Positions 31,785-41,176 of a DNA stretch of 64,000 nucleotides are shown in pieces. The position numbers and the translations under genes are program-made. The DNA comes from Bacteroidia bacterium (GTDB lineage Bacteria; Bacteroidota; Bacteroidia; Chitinophagales; Chitinophagaceae). Under the pieces are notes generated by a model. The model did no database searches and was not told the DNA's origin. It saw only the letters and a program-made list of their open reading frames with translations. Every line of letters starts with the position of its first letter. Position 1 is the stretch's first letter. The stretch is from contig JAUICZ010000001.1 in the NCBI GenBank assembly GCA_030429205.1, forward strand, positions 1,416,806-1,480,805. Direction: 5' to 3'.

Positions 31785-32420
31785 TTACATATCCTTCAGT
31801 AGCTTTATTTGGTTGCGGTATAGTAGCAACCTTTTTTCATTTTCCAGTTTTTTCAGCAACCTGGAAATCACTACACGGCTACTTGCCAGCTCGTTTGCTA
31901 TTTCCTGATGAGATAAATTAAGCAAAGTGCTGCCTGTAGTCGTCGCTTTTTCTTTTAGGTATGATACCAACCGCTCGTCCAGTTTTTGGAAGGCTATCTG
32001 ATCGATTGTGTGTAACAGCTCGTTAAACCGCACTTTAATAGTACGCATAACAAAGTTCTTCCAGGAAGGGTATTTTACCAGCCATTCATCCATATTCGCA
32101 ACGGGTATGGCAATAAATTCAACATCGTCTTCTGCAACGGCTTTTATTTCACTTACAGTCTGTTCCATACAGCATGTAAATGTCATGGCGCAGCTCTCGT
32201 TTGAGTTTACGTAGTATAATAGTAATTCATGCCCTTCATCATCTTCTCTCAAGACCTTTATTGATCCTTTTGTAATAATAGGCATTTGGCGAATGTTTTT
32301 ACCGTAATCAATGATTACGTCGCCAGCTTTAGCAGACATATGTACGCCTGTTGTATTGATTTCTTCTATCAGTGCACGCTCAAAAAGTGCTTCCCAGTTC
32401 TTTAAATGTTCCAAATCCAA
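31785..32420 (-). CDS. Crp/Fnr-family regulator with cysteine cluster
   Basis: The 211-residue protein has a cyclic-nucleotide-binding-like domain (about 10-125) and a winged helix (about 140-200, HQEIANELASSRVVISRLLK). Cys77, Cys83 and Cys84 (NESCAMTFTCC) sit in the sensory fold, where the family has few Cys. It is upstream of DUF2892/rhodanese genes and is likely their activator, sensing reactive sulfur or oxidants with these Cys. The adjacency and the Cys pattern are seen in other Bacteroidota; the signal is inferred. It is divergent from dapD. Confidence 0.88.
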   Translation of the reverse strand: MDLEHLKNWEALFERALIEEINTTGVHMSAKAGDVIIDYGKNIRQMPIITKGSIKVLREDDEGHELLLYYVNSNESCAMTFTCCMEQTVSEIKAVAEDDVEFIAIPVANMDEWLVKYPSWKNFVMRTIKVRFNELLHTIDQIAFQKLDERLVSYLKEKATTTGSTLLNLSHQEIANELASSRVVISRLLKKLENEKRLLLYRNQIKLLKDM

Positions 32421-32516
32421 AATTTGTGATACGTAAAACTAATAAAGCAGTTGCGTATTACATGCTCTTAAATATCATTATATCTTTCTTATTTTCGCCG
32501 CAGAAAAATAGGTAAT

Positions 32517-33323
32517 ATGAAGGATTTAATACAGGCAGCATATGGTAATAGAGAGCTGTTAAACGAAGAGAAATATGTAAATGCAGTACATGCAGTTATA
32601 GAAGAGGTAGATAAAGGAAGGTTGAGAGTGGCTGAGCCTACTGATAATGGTTGGCAAGTAAATGAGTGGGTGAAGCAGGCTATACTGCTATATTTTGGGG
32701 TGCAGAAAATGCAAACCTGGACTGTTGAGCCGTTTGAGTTTTATGATAAAATGCTACTAAAAAAGGATTATGAATCTTTAGGTGTACGTGCTGTACCGCA
32801 TGCCGTAGCTCGTTATGGCTCTTATCTAGCGAAGAATGTGGTTATGATGCCTTCTTACGTAAATATAGGCGCATATGTAGATGAAGGTACTATGGTAGAT
32901 ACATGGGCTACCGTTGGTTCTTGTGCTCAAATAGGTAAAGGTGTACACTTAAGCGGTGGTGTAGGTATTGGTGGTGTGCTAGAACCATTGCAGGCAACAC
33001 CCGTAATTATAGAAGATGGTTGTTTTATCGGGTCTCGTTGTATTGTAGTAGAAGGTGTTGTTGTTGAAAAAGAGGCTGTATTAGGCGCTAATGTTGTATT
33101 AACACAAAGCACTAAGATTATAGACGTGAGTGGTGATGAGCCTGTAGAGATGAAAGGTAGGGTGCCGGCGCGTAGTGTGGTAATACCGGGTAGTTATACT
33201 AAAAAGTTCCCTGCAGGGGAGTATAATGTGAGCTGTGCTTTGATTATTGGTAAGCGAAAAGAGTCTACCGATAAAAAGACCAGCCTGAACGATGCATTAC
33301 GCGATTTTAATGTGTCTGTTTAA
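32517..33323 (+). CDS. dapD: Tetrahydrodipicolinate N-succinyltransferase DapD
   Basis: The 268-residue protein has the left-handed beta-helix of hexapeptide repeats (VNIGAYVDEGTMVDTWATVG and GVGIGGVLEPLQ). The DapD signature EDGCFIGSRCIVVEGVVVEK follows, then the PARSVVIPGSY loop and an ALIIGKRKE end. It transfers succinate from succinyl-CoA to tetrahydrodipicolinate in the diaminopimelate route for lysine and peptidoglycan. Length matches the family (about 270). A TATTTTCG -7 element (32490-32497) precedes it and a strong terminator (33350-33378) follows. Confidence 0.95.
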   Translation: MKDLIQAAYGNRELLNEEKYVNAVHAVIEEVDKGRLRVAEPTDNGWQVNEWVKQAILLYFGVQKMQTWTVEPFEFYDKMLLKKDYESLGVRAVPHAVARYGSYLAKNVVMMPSYVNIGAYVDEGTMVDTWATVGSCAQIGKGVHLSGGVGIGGVLEPLQATPVIIEDGCFIGSRCIVVEGVVVEKEAVLGANVVLTQSTKIIDVSGDEPVEMKGRVPARSVVIPGSYTKKFPAGEYNVSCALIIGKRKESTDKKTSLNDALRDFNVSV

Positions 33324-33349
33324 GTTAAGTAATTGATTTTCATAATTGT

Positions 33350-33378
33350 ATGCCGCTCTTTGAGCGGCATATTTTGTT
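33350..33378 (+). terminator. Intrinsic terminator of dapD
   Basis: ATGCCGCTC/GAGCGGCAT (33350-33358 and 33362-33370) with loop TTT, followed by ATTTTGTT. Confidence 0.85.
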
Positions 33379-33426
33379 ATACGGTTGTTAACCGGTTGCA
33401 AACCCACGGTTAACAAAGGCTGTTTT

Positions 33427-33458
33427 TTTGCCTGATTTTGGTTGCGGTCGCATCTTTG
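33427..33458 (+). promoter_or_regulatory. Promoter of the exported protein gene at 33520
   Basis: TTTG (33427-33430), 20-bp spacer, then CATCTTTG (33451-33458), one mismatch to TAnnTTTG. The 55-nt leader is made of repeated AAACAA units. Confidence 0.6.
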
Positions 33459-33519
33459 TATCAACAAACGAACAAACAACTAAAATCAAACAAACTAAAA
33501 CAACTTAAAACAAACAATT

Positions 33520-34083
33520 ATGAAAAAGATCGCATTATTCGTTACAATCATCACATGTGTAAGCTTCGGTGCAAACGCACAAAACCAGGCTAACCAATCA
33601 TCTTCAGCTTCTCAAACTACTAACTTAGTATTGAGTAATGCTATCGAGATCACATTCACAGGTAACAGCAGCGCAACAGGAGCAGATGTAAACATTCCAT
33701 TCACATCAGTTAACGATTACGCCAACGGTGTTGAATCAAGCGCACAAGAGTTGAAAGTACGTTCAAATAAAAACTTTACAGTAGCTGTTAAGTCAAACGC
33801 GGCTAACTTCACATATACTGGTAATACAACACCTGCACCAACAATGCCTGTAGAGAATGTATTAGCAGTAAAAGTAACAGCCAACGGAACAGGTGGGTCA
33901 ATCGCTAGTCCTTTCTCAGCAACAAACTATGCTACATTGAAGAGCTCTAGCCAGGATTTGATCAGTGCGGGTACGCGTGGTGGTAACCAAACCTTCAGCG
34001 TAAAGTATAAAGCTACCCCTGGTTTTGCATATCCAGCAGGTACCTACGCAGTAGATGTGGTTTACACAGCTACTCAACAATAA
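33520..34083 (+). CDS. Exported DUF4402-like surface protein, probably abundant
   Basis: The 187-residue protein has a signal peptide ending NAQ near residue 21 and a low-complexity Ser/Gln/Asn start. The mature part is beta-rich with repeating NFTVAVKSN and QTFSVKYKATPG strands, ending in AVDVVYTATQQ. The general look (LSNAIEITFTGN, SSAQELKVRS) matches DUF4402-type or fimbrial-like subunits. No T9SS domain is present. Preferred codons, a consensus-like promoter and a strong terminator (34147) suggest high expression. Function in surface structure is inferred. Confidence 0.65.
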   Translation: MKKIALFVTIITCVSFGANAQNQANQSSSASQTTNLVLSNAIEITFTGNSSATGADVNIPFTSVNDYANGVESSAQELKVRSNKNFTVAVKSNAANFTYTGNTTPAPTMPVENVLAVKVTANGTGGSIASPFSATNYATLKSSSQDLISAGTRGGNQTFSVKYKATPGFAYPAGTYAVDVVYTATQQ

Positions 34084-34146
34084 GATAGTAGATACATACA
34101 GAGTAAGGAGAAGAAATCAACATTAGATCTTTTTCGTCCTTATACA

Positions 34147-34176
34147 CAGCAACCCCAACGGGTTGCTGTTTCTTTA
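34147..34176 (+). terminator. Intrinsic terminator after the exported protein gene
   Basis: CAGCAACCC/GGGTTGCTG (34147-34155 and 34160-34168), loop CAAC, followed by TTTCTTTA. Confidence 0.85.
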
Positions 34177-34253
34177 TTAGCAATGTTTTAAATGTTTACC
34201 CGCAGGTTAATAGTTTCTAATTCTTTAGTTTAGCCACGTAAAAAGACGTTAAT

Positions 34254-35603
34254 ATGAACAGGCTAGTTGTTTTATTGGTAGCAATGATGATAGGCATACC
34301 CGGAGTAAATGCAAAGGGTATAACGCAGGAGCTGGATTCTATCATGACTACATGGTATGGGCTGGCAAAGTTTAGCGGTACAGTGCTGGTTGCTCAACAT
34401 GGAGAGGTGTTACTGCATAAAGGCTTTGGTATAAGGGATGCTTCTATGGGGGATAGTTGCACACAGCATACTATATATCCTATTGGAGGTTCTACGGCTA
34501 TGTTTACCTCAACACTAGTTCATGTTTTACAGCAAAAAGGAAAACTATCAATTGATGACACGGTATCGAAATACTTTCCAAAGTATAAGCATGCTGGGCA
34601 AATCACCATCAAAAATTTACTGACGCATACCAGCGGAATTCCTGACTATTTAATGGATGATACCTTTTATAGCAAAGGCATATTTATACCAAGAACAGCG
34701 AAGGATATTTATTATGCATTTAAAGACAAACCGTTGCTTTTTTCTCCGGGCGATAGCACAGCAGTTTCTACTTCTAATTACTTTTTGTTGGGAAAGATAA
34801 TTGAGCAGGTAACTGATACTACATATTATGCGAGTATGAGGAAGTATGTTTTAGACGAGTTGGGTATAGAGCATACCGGATATAACTTCGGAGGGTACTC
34901 AAGCTGGGATAAAGCGCAGGGATACAGCATACTTAACCAATACAGGATGGTACCTGCTTTTGTTATGGACTCTACCGTTAGCTATGCAGCAGGAGGTATG
35001 TTTACCACTACCGAAGGGCTCTACAAGTTTGCCCAGGCTATATTGAATGGTAAGTTGTTGCCAAAGAAGACATGGGAAAAGATGGGAAGTGCTGAAAAAG
35101 GTGTTTATGGAAAGGGCTTTTATGCCACAGATATTTTTGGCAGACAGGCAATGGGGCATATGGGAGAAACTTATGGTTTCTTAAGCAAGTTTATTGTGGC
35201 TCCAGAGGACAGCACCATCATAATACTACTAAGCAATGACATGGAAAGCGAAATAACTTATGCCCAGGATTGTATGATTGCTGCTTTATATGAACAGCAA
35301 TATGTGTTGCCAAAACCCAAACAGCCTGTTTTTCTGGAACCCGAAAGAATGAAAGACTATGAAGGTATGTACGAGATGGAAGGCGGTTATGATATGAGAA
35401 TATTTGTAAAGGACAAGCTTCTTTGGGGATCAGTAAAAGGGCAGCCTGAGTTTACACTGTTAGCGGAAGAGCGTAGAGATCATTTTTTTATGGCGACCAT
35501 TGATGTTGAGTTTACATTCATCAGAGAAAAGGGAACGAACCTGATTAAAGGAGTAATCATGAGGCAAAACAGAAGAGAGTACAAAGGGCGTAAGTGGAGG
35601 TAG
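34254..35603 (+). CDS. Serine-hydrolase (class C beta-lactamase-fold) protein lacking catalytic residues
   Basis: The 449-residue protein has a signal peptide (ending VNA, residue 20) and a beta-lactamase/penicillin-binding-like domain (about 25-340), recognisable by ITIKNLLTHTSGIPDY and YFLLGKIIEQVTDTTYY. The SxxK motif, normally IGS-x-x-K, reads IGGSTAM: Ser is Gly79 and Lys is Ala82. The YxN motif reads VST (Val171-Thr173). Only a GHMG in place of the HxG motif remains (GHMGETYG). It is therefore probably not an active hydrolase. A C-terminal domain of about 100 residues follows. A binding or scaffolding role is inferred. Neighbours do not help. Confidence 0.85.
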   Translation: MNRLVVLLVAMMIGIPGVNAKGITQELDSIMTTWYGLAKFSGTVLVAQHGEVLLHKGFGIRDASMGDSCTQHTIYPIGGSTAMFTSTLVHVLQQKGKLSIDDTVSKYFPKYKHAGQITIKNLLTHTSGIPDYLMDDTFYSKGIFIPRTAKDIYYAFKDKPLLFSPGDSTAVSTSNYFLLGKIIEQVTDTTYYASMRKYVLDELGIEHTGYNFGGYSSWDKAQGYSILNQYRMVPAFVMDSTVSYAAGGMFTTTEGLYKFAQAILNGKLLPKKTWEKMGSAEKGVYGKGFYATDIFGRQAMGHMGETYGFLSKFIVAPEDSTIIILLSNDMESEITYAQDCMIAALYEQQYVLPKPKQPVFLEPERMKDYEGMYEMEGGYDMRIFVKDKLLWGSVKGQPEFTLLAEERRDHFFMATIDVEFTFIREKGTNLIKGVIMRQNRREYKGRKWR

Positions 35604-35673
35604 ATGCTAATATGATGTTAAGCATGCGTTTATCTTTCTGCGTAAGCTAAACTTATGTGATATTTATTGGACT

Positions 35674-35847
35674 ATGTCTGTAAATATCGCAGTGGAAAAA
35701 CAGGGCTTAAAAAAGCTGTATGATAACAAGTTCTTTACCTATGTTATGCAAACAGCATCTGCAAAGGGAACAATTGTAGAAGTTGAGTTCAAAGTGATAG
35801 GCAAGCAAATTCAGTATGCTTACAGAAAGATTAAAGATCGGAAATGA
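35674..35847 (+). CDS. Small hypothetical protein (57 aa)
   Basis: A 57-residue frame from ATG 35674 to TGA 35845-35847. It reads MSVNIAVEKQGLKKLYDNKF, then a helical stretch, then VEVEFKVIGKQIQYAYRK and a basic end. The composition and the downstream hairpin (35871-35896) support a real gene. It stands alone between the serine-hydrolase-fold gene and the secreted gene at 35913. No recognised domain. The translated product is small, so the confidence is moderate. Confidence 0.6.
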   Translation: MSVNIAVEKQGLKKLYDNKFFTYVMQTASAKGTIVEVEFKVIGKQIQYAYRKIKDRK

Positions 35848-35870
35848 TTTAAAATAAGCATTGTTAAACG

Positions 35871-35896
35871 CGCTCTTTAAGGAGCGTATTTTTGTT
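35871..35896 (+). terminator. Intrinsic terminator after the small ORF at 35674
   Basis: CGCTC/GAGCG (35871-35875, 35882-35886) with a 6-base loop, followed by a T-rich run (TATTTTTGTT). Confidence 0.6.
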
Positions 35897-35912
35897 ATAT
35901 AAACCTTGAGGT

Positions 35913-36545
35913 ATGAAGATATTCTGCCCAATATTAATATCGCCCCTATTATTTGTTTGCAACATAGTCTTAGCTCAGGAAGCAGACACCATGAAAGTAC
36001 AGTTACAGGAAGCTACTGTAAAAGCAAGAAAAATAGCAGTTGGTAGTTATAATGGTAAAGTAAAGACGTCAAACGTTCATTATGTACTAAGACCAGAGAT
36101 CAACACAGCAAATTCTCTTGTAGATAAAATTTTTCATGTAACTCAATACGCTCCTATACAAATGCAGTCGGTAAAATTTCAATCGGTAGACGTTAAAATA
36201 AAACCATATGACACTGCACAAATGGATGTAAGGTTTATTTTCTTTCAGGTATACCATGGAGATACGATTTGTCATATAAAGTCGATACCTCCACACTTGC
36301 TGAAACGTAAGAAAATGAATTTATTGTTGATAGATGAAGGTATTATTATACAACCTGATACCTTTTATATGGGGTATGGCATAATGCCTAAAAAGGTGGA
36401 AGAGGAATTTAGGTATAAGGTGTATTCAACCACAAAGGGCAATAAATCATTTTTTCTTAATAACCTTGAATCGGGTGTAGAGCTACAAGAAGCAAGAGAG
36501 TTTCCATTCGTTTTTCCTTTCGTTATACACTACAAAACATTGTAA
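35913..36545 (+). CDS. Hypothetical secreted protein (210 aa)
   Basis: A signal peptide (KIFCPILISPLLFVCNIVLA) is followed by a mature part beginning QEADTMKVQLQEATVKARKI, a stretch that recalls the start of TonB-receptor-like plugs. No plug or barrel follows, and there is no T9SS domain. The rest is beta-rich with a Tyr/Lys bias. Function unknown. It lies alone between the small ORF at 35674 and enolase. Confidence 0.65.
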   Translation: MKIFCPILISPLLFVCNIVLAQEADTMKVQLQEATVKARKIAVGSYNGKVKTSNVHYVLRPEINTANSLVDKIFHVTQYAPIQMQSVKFQSVDVKIKPYDTAQMDVRFIFFQVYHGDTICHIKSIPPHLLKRKKMNLLLIDEGIIIQPDTFYMGYGIMPKKVEEEFRYKVYSTTKGNKSFFLNNLESGVELQEAREFPFVFPFVIHYKTL

Positions 36546-36581
36546 TAACATATAGAGACAAATATTATCAAGCTGCTTAGT

Positions 36582-36589
36582 TATCTTTG
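36582..36589 (+). promoter_or_regulatory. -7 promoter element of eno
   Basis: TATCTTTG, an exact TAnnTTTG match, 23 bp before the enolase ATG. No clean TTG lies at the usual distance upstream. Confidence 0.5.
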
Positions 36590-36602
36590 CGCAAATATTT
36601 AA

Positions 36603-37901
<1,299 letters not shown>

Positions 37902-37904
37902 TAT

Positions 37905-38198
37905 ATGTTAGAGAGGCTCAAGCAAATATTGAACAAGCCAATTTTAAAATATGTGGTTACTGCACTGGCTTTTATAGTGTGGGTAGCATATTTTGATCAT
38001 AATGATTGGTATACACAAAAAGCACGAGAGCGTGAGTTGCAGGATGTGAATGACAACCTCGCCTATTTAAGGTCAGAGATCACAAGAATGCGTGCAGAGA
38101 AAAATGGTATAGAGAATGATGCAAAAGTGTTAGAAAAGTTTGCTCGTGAAAATTATCATATGAAACGCCCCAACGAGGATGTATACGTATTTGAATAA
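37905..38198 (+). CDS. Septum formation initiator (FtsB/DivIC-like)
   Basis: The 97-residue protein has one membrane helix near residues 13-29 (LKYVVTALAFIVWVAYF) and a coiled coil (about 40-75, with LQDVNDNLAYLRSEITRMRA), then the conserved FARENYHMKRPNEDVYVFE end. It belongs to the FtsB/DivIC family of divisome proteins. It follows enolase after 3 bp. A long perfect terminator stem lies downstream. Confidence 0.88.
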   Translation: MLERLKQILNKPILKYVVTALAFIVWVAYFDHNDWYTQKARERELQDVNDNLAYLRSEITRMRAEKNGIENDAKVLEKFARENYHMKRPNEDVYVFE

Positions 38199-38211
38199 CT
38201 ATCTAACAAGC

Positions 38212-38255
38212 GATAAAGAAAAAGGGCTTCAATATTGAAGCCCTTTTTCTTTATC
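38212..38255. terminator. Bidirectional intrinsic terminator between divIC-like gene and proline dehydrogenase
   Basis: A perfect 19-bp stem (38212-38230 with 38237-38255) around AATATT, the core being AAAGGGCTTC/GAAGCCCTTT. T-rich sequence on both outer sides serves both convergent genes; the stem overlaps the last bases of the proline dehydrogenase frame. Confidence 0.9.
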
Positions 38256-39417
38256 CTTTTCTTCTTTTCAGTTCAGTATTAATGAGTCCTAACTCGCGGC
38301 TTGTTTGTCCGGCTACTGACGTATTCTCTTGTGCTCTGCGCATAAGGTAAGGCATCACATCTTTTACAGGCCCGTAAGGCAGGTATTTTGCTACATTATA
38401 TTTACTATCTGCCAGGTTGAAGGATATATTATCACTCATACCGTATAGTTGAGAGAACCATACTTTATCAGTATTTGCGGCTATATTATGCTCTTGCATA
38501 TACTTAGCGGCCTCTAAACACGACTTTTCGTTATGTGTACCTATAAAAACAGATAGGTTATCCAGCCTTTCCAGACAAAAGCTTACAGCTTCGTCATAGT
38601 CTTTGTCTGTAGATGGTTTGTCTGGTTGTATGGGAGAAGTATAGCCTTTTTCGGCAGCTCTTTTTCGCTCTTTCTCCATATAAGCACCACGAACTAGCTT
38701 AGCACCAAGTCTATAACCTTTTGATGTTGCCATCTCATAAGATTGCTTCAGATATGGTAGTGCACCTGTAGTGTACAGTTGGAATGTGTTGTATATATAA
38801 GCGAACTCTTTGTTGTAGCGCTCCATAACTGTATTCACTAAATCGTTTACAGGTGCTTGTATCCAAGTCTCTTCAGCATCTATCAAAACCATCACTTTAG
38901 CTTGAGCCGCTTCTTTACATATTACATCAATTCGTTCGTGTACCCGGTTCCATTCTTTCTTTTCAGCCTTTGTTAGAACGTCTCCGCTATGTATTTTTTC
39001 CAGAAGAGAAAATCGTGAAAAGCCGGTTACTTTAAGAGATATAAAAGGGATGTTCGCTTCTAATGAAGCATGTTTGATCGCTTTAATGAACTCAGGTACA
39101 GCCCTGTCAAATTCTTCTTCACCTTCTTTTCCTTCGACACCATAGTCCAGTATCGCCCCTACATTAAATGGTTCCAGCGCTTCTGCTGTATTGGCAGCTT
39201 CCTCCAGCGTTTCTCCACCACAAAACTGCTTAAAGATGGTATTCTTTATTATGCCATTTACCGGTAACTTGAGCTTTAATGCCAATTGAGTAGCCCACAT
39301 GCCTAATTGCACTACGTTCGGAGAACTCATAGTCGCAAAAAGGTACTGTGCTTGTTTAAGCTCCGAAGTGGTACGGTATTTGAACGCTATCTCTGTATTA
39401 TTGAACTGTGGCAGCAT
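38251..39417 (-). CDS. Proline dehydrogenase (monofunctional)
   Basis: The 388-residue protein has the FAD-binding beta-alpha barrel of PRODH. The signature RLGAKLVRGAYMEKERKRAA is present and the substrate-binding arginines lie in the C-terminal MPYLMRRAQENTSV segment. It oxidises proline to pyrroline-5-carboxylate. Length matches short bacterial PutB/PRODH proteins, without the P5C dehydrogenase domain of PutA. It is convergent with the division gene and ends in the shared terminator at 38212-38255. Confidence 0.9.
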   Translation of the reverse strand: MLPQFNNTEIAFKYRTTSELKQAQYLFATMSSPNVVQLGMWATQLALKLKLPVNGIIKNTIFKQFCGGETLEEAANTAEALEPFNVGAILDYGVEGKEGEEEFDRAVPEFIKAIKHASLEANIPFISLKVTGFSRFSLLEKIHSGDVLTKAEKKEWNRVHERIDVICKEAAQAKVMVLIDAEETWIQAPVNDLVNTVMERYNKEFAYIYNTFQLYTTGALPYLKQSYEMATSKGYRLGAKLVRGAYMEKERKRAAEKGYTSPIQPDKPSTDKDYDEAVSFCLERLDNLSVFIGTHNEKSCLEAAKYMQEHNIAANTDKVWFSQLYGMSDNISFNLADSKYNVAKYLPYGPVKDVMPYLMRRAQENTSVAGQTSRELGLINTELKRRKG

Positions 39418-39552
39418 ATGATTTTGGAAAGATTTGCAAAAATAATAGCTGGAAATGAGGTAAAGAAATTAAAGTTTGGATACTGTCATTGTCATAACAA
39501 TGTATAAAATCAAGAATTTATAAGTATTTGACTAACGAGGGATTAAAATTAG

Positions 39553-39584
39553 TTGTCTTAATGAAATAAGAATACTTATCTTTA
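39553..39584 (+). promoter_or_regulatory. Promoter of the T9SS protein gene at 39616
   Basis: TTG (39553-39555), 21-bp spacer, TATCTTTA (39577-39584), one mismatch to TAnnTTTG. The gene has a strong codon bias, so a strong promoter is expected. Confidence 0.65.
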
Positions 39585-39615
39585 CATTTCGTAATAAATT
39601 TAAAAAACGGTTAAA

Positions 39616-41031
39616 ATGATGAAAAAGTTACTTTTACTTGTTGTGGGTGGCGCACTATCGTTTAGCGTATCAGCTCAACGCATTTCTGAGGCGAAAGGAG
39701 TTCCTTTCATTCAGAATGATAATAAAACTCAGGTGCACAAACCTTCAAACAACTACAATTTGGTATTTAAAGCAGATCCGATAAAAAACAGCAGATCTGT
39801 TGCTAAAGGTACTGGTGCAGGTGGAGACAGATGGTACAGCCACTGGAACATGATGGATGCATTCAACAACCAAGTACTTTCTACAAACGCAGCTACAGGA
39901 AATACTTTTGTTTTCCCAATTTGGTTTGACACTTCTAAAACTCAAAGATATGGTAACCCTGCTTACTATCAAGCAGTAAACTATCTTTCTATGTGTCAGA
40001 ATGTTGACCCAATCAGATCTTTAATGTTCAATGATCCAACATTCTCTAGCGAAATCCAAATCAAGAGCTACAACTCTTATGTTGTGGATTCTATTGCTAT
40101 CAGAGGTGCATATGTAAGGATGCCAAGCCGTCCTTCAAGTGTGGTTGATACTTTGATATTCTCTGTAATTCCTCAAGATAACATCACATTCTTCTTGTTA
40201 AAGAGTAATACTACTTACGGTTCTAAAATTGCTAACTATACAACTGCTGATACTCTTTGGGCAAACGCTCCTGTTGACGTAGATAGCATTAACCGTGCTG
40301 CTTTTGCTCCGGTTGGTACTCGTGCTTTCTGGAAAGAGCCTTTAACTGCTACAGATGGTGATACTCCAAATACTACAAATAACACTGTTACAGTTAGTAC
40401 AATGTTGTTTAAAATACCTGGTAGTGGTGTAAGTGTTCCTGCTGGTAATATGTTTGCTATGACTGCTACATTCAAGTCTGGTGATAACAGCACAACATTC
40501 TACGATTCAGTAGTAAACTACCACCGTTTCATGCCTCTAGCAGGTAATATCAGCCCGGGTAACGTTATGCCTTACATTCGTAAAGCTCAAGCTGATGGTG
40601 GATTCGAAGATAGAAGTATGAGTGGTTTAATGTTCTCTAGTGATTCATCTCGTTATACTCCGGTAATTAACATCGAGGTGTTCAACACTCCAGACTTCAG
40701 CCGTGAGGTATTAAACTTTGCTGGTCACGTAGTATGTGGTGATTGTGACCCTGTAAGTGTAGGTCTAGTAGGTAAAGAAATCTATGAAATAGATGCTTAC
40801 CCTAACCCTGCTGCAGATGTAGTGAACATTCCGTTCATTCTAACTAGCAATACTGATGCTACAGTTACTTTAACTAATGCAGTTGGTCAGGTAGTTAGAA
40901 CTCAATCTTTCAACGGTATTGATAGAGCTACTGCTACTTTCAACACTAGCAACCTAACTAACGGTATTTACCTTTACACTGTAGAGGCAAATGGTCAACG
41001 TAGGTCTGGTCGTGTTATGATAGCTAAGTAA
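39616..41031 (+). CDS. T9SS-sorted secreted protein (471 aa), probably abundant
   Basis: The 471-residue protein has a signal peptide (LLLLVVGGALSFSVSAQ) and ends in a T9SS sorting domain (IDAYPNPAADVVNIPFIL, then LTNAVGQVVRTQSF, then LTNGIYLYTVEANGQ). The mature part (about 25-390) is beta-rich and without recognised catalytic motifs. The DNA uses a restricted codon set (AAC, GCT, ACT), as in highly expressed genes, and it has a good promoter and a terminator (41055). A major surface protein is likely. Function unknown. Confidence 0.8.
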   Translation: MMKKLLLLVVGGALSFSVSAQRISEAKGVPFIQNDNKTQVHKPSNNYNLVFKADPIKNSRSVAKGTGAGGDRWYSHWNMMDAFNNQVLSTNAATGNTFVFPIWFDTSKTQRYGNPAYYQAVNYLSMCQNVDPIRSLMFNDPTFSSEIQIKSYNSYVVDSIAIRGAYVRMPSRPSSVVDTLIFSVIPQDNITFFLLKSNTTYGSKIANYTTADTLWANAPVDVDSINRAAFAPVGTRAFWKEPLTATDGDTPNTTNNTVTVSTMLFKIPGSGVSVPAGNMFAMTATFKSGDNSTTFYDSVVNYHRFMPLAGNISPGNVMPYIRKAQADGGFEDRSMSGLMFSSDSSRYTPVINIEVFNTPDFSREVLNFAGHVVCGDCDPVSVGLVGKEIYEIDAYPNPAADVVNIPFILTSNTDATVTLTNAVGQVVRTQSFNGIDRATATFNTSNLTNGIYLYTVEANGQRRSGRVMIAK

Positions 41032-41054
41032 TAAATAACTTACTTTATATATGG

Positions 41055-41080
41055 AAAGGGCAACATTTGTTGCCCTTTTT
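41055..41080 (+). terminator. Intrinsic terminator of the T9SS protein gene
   Basis: AAAGGGCAACA/TGTTGCCCTTT (41055-41065 and 41068-41078), followed by T bases. Confidence 0.85.
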
Positions 41081-41176
41081 CATTTTTACGAAACAATACT
41101 TTATTATTGCACATCCCCGAATGAACTATATTTGGTGCGATGTAACAAAAACAAAAATTGAGAAAAGGGTAAGCGA

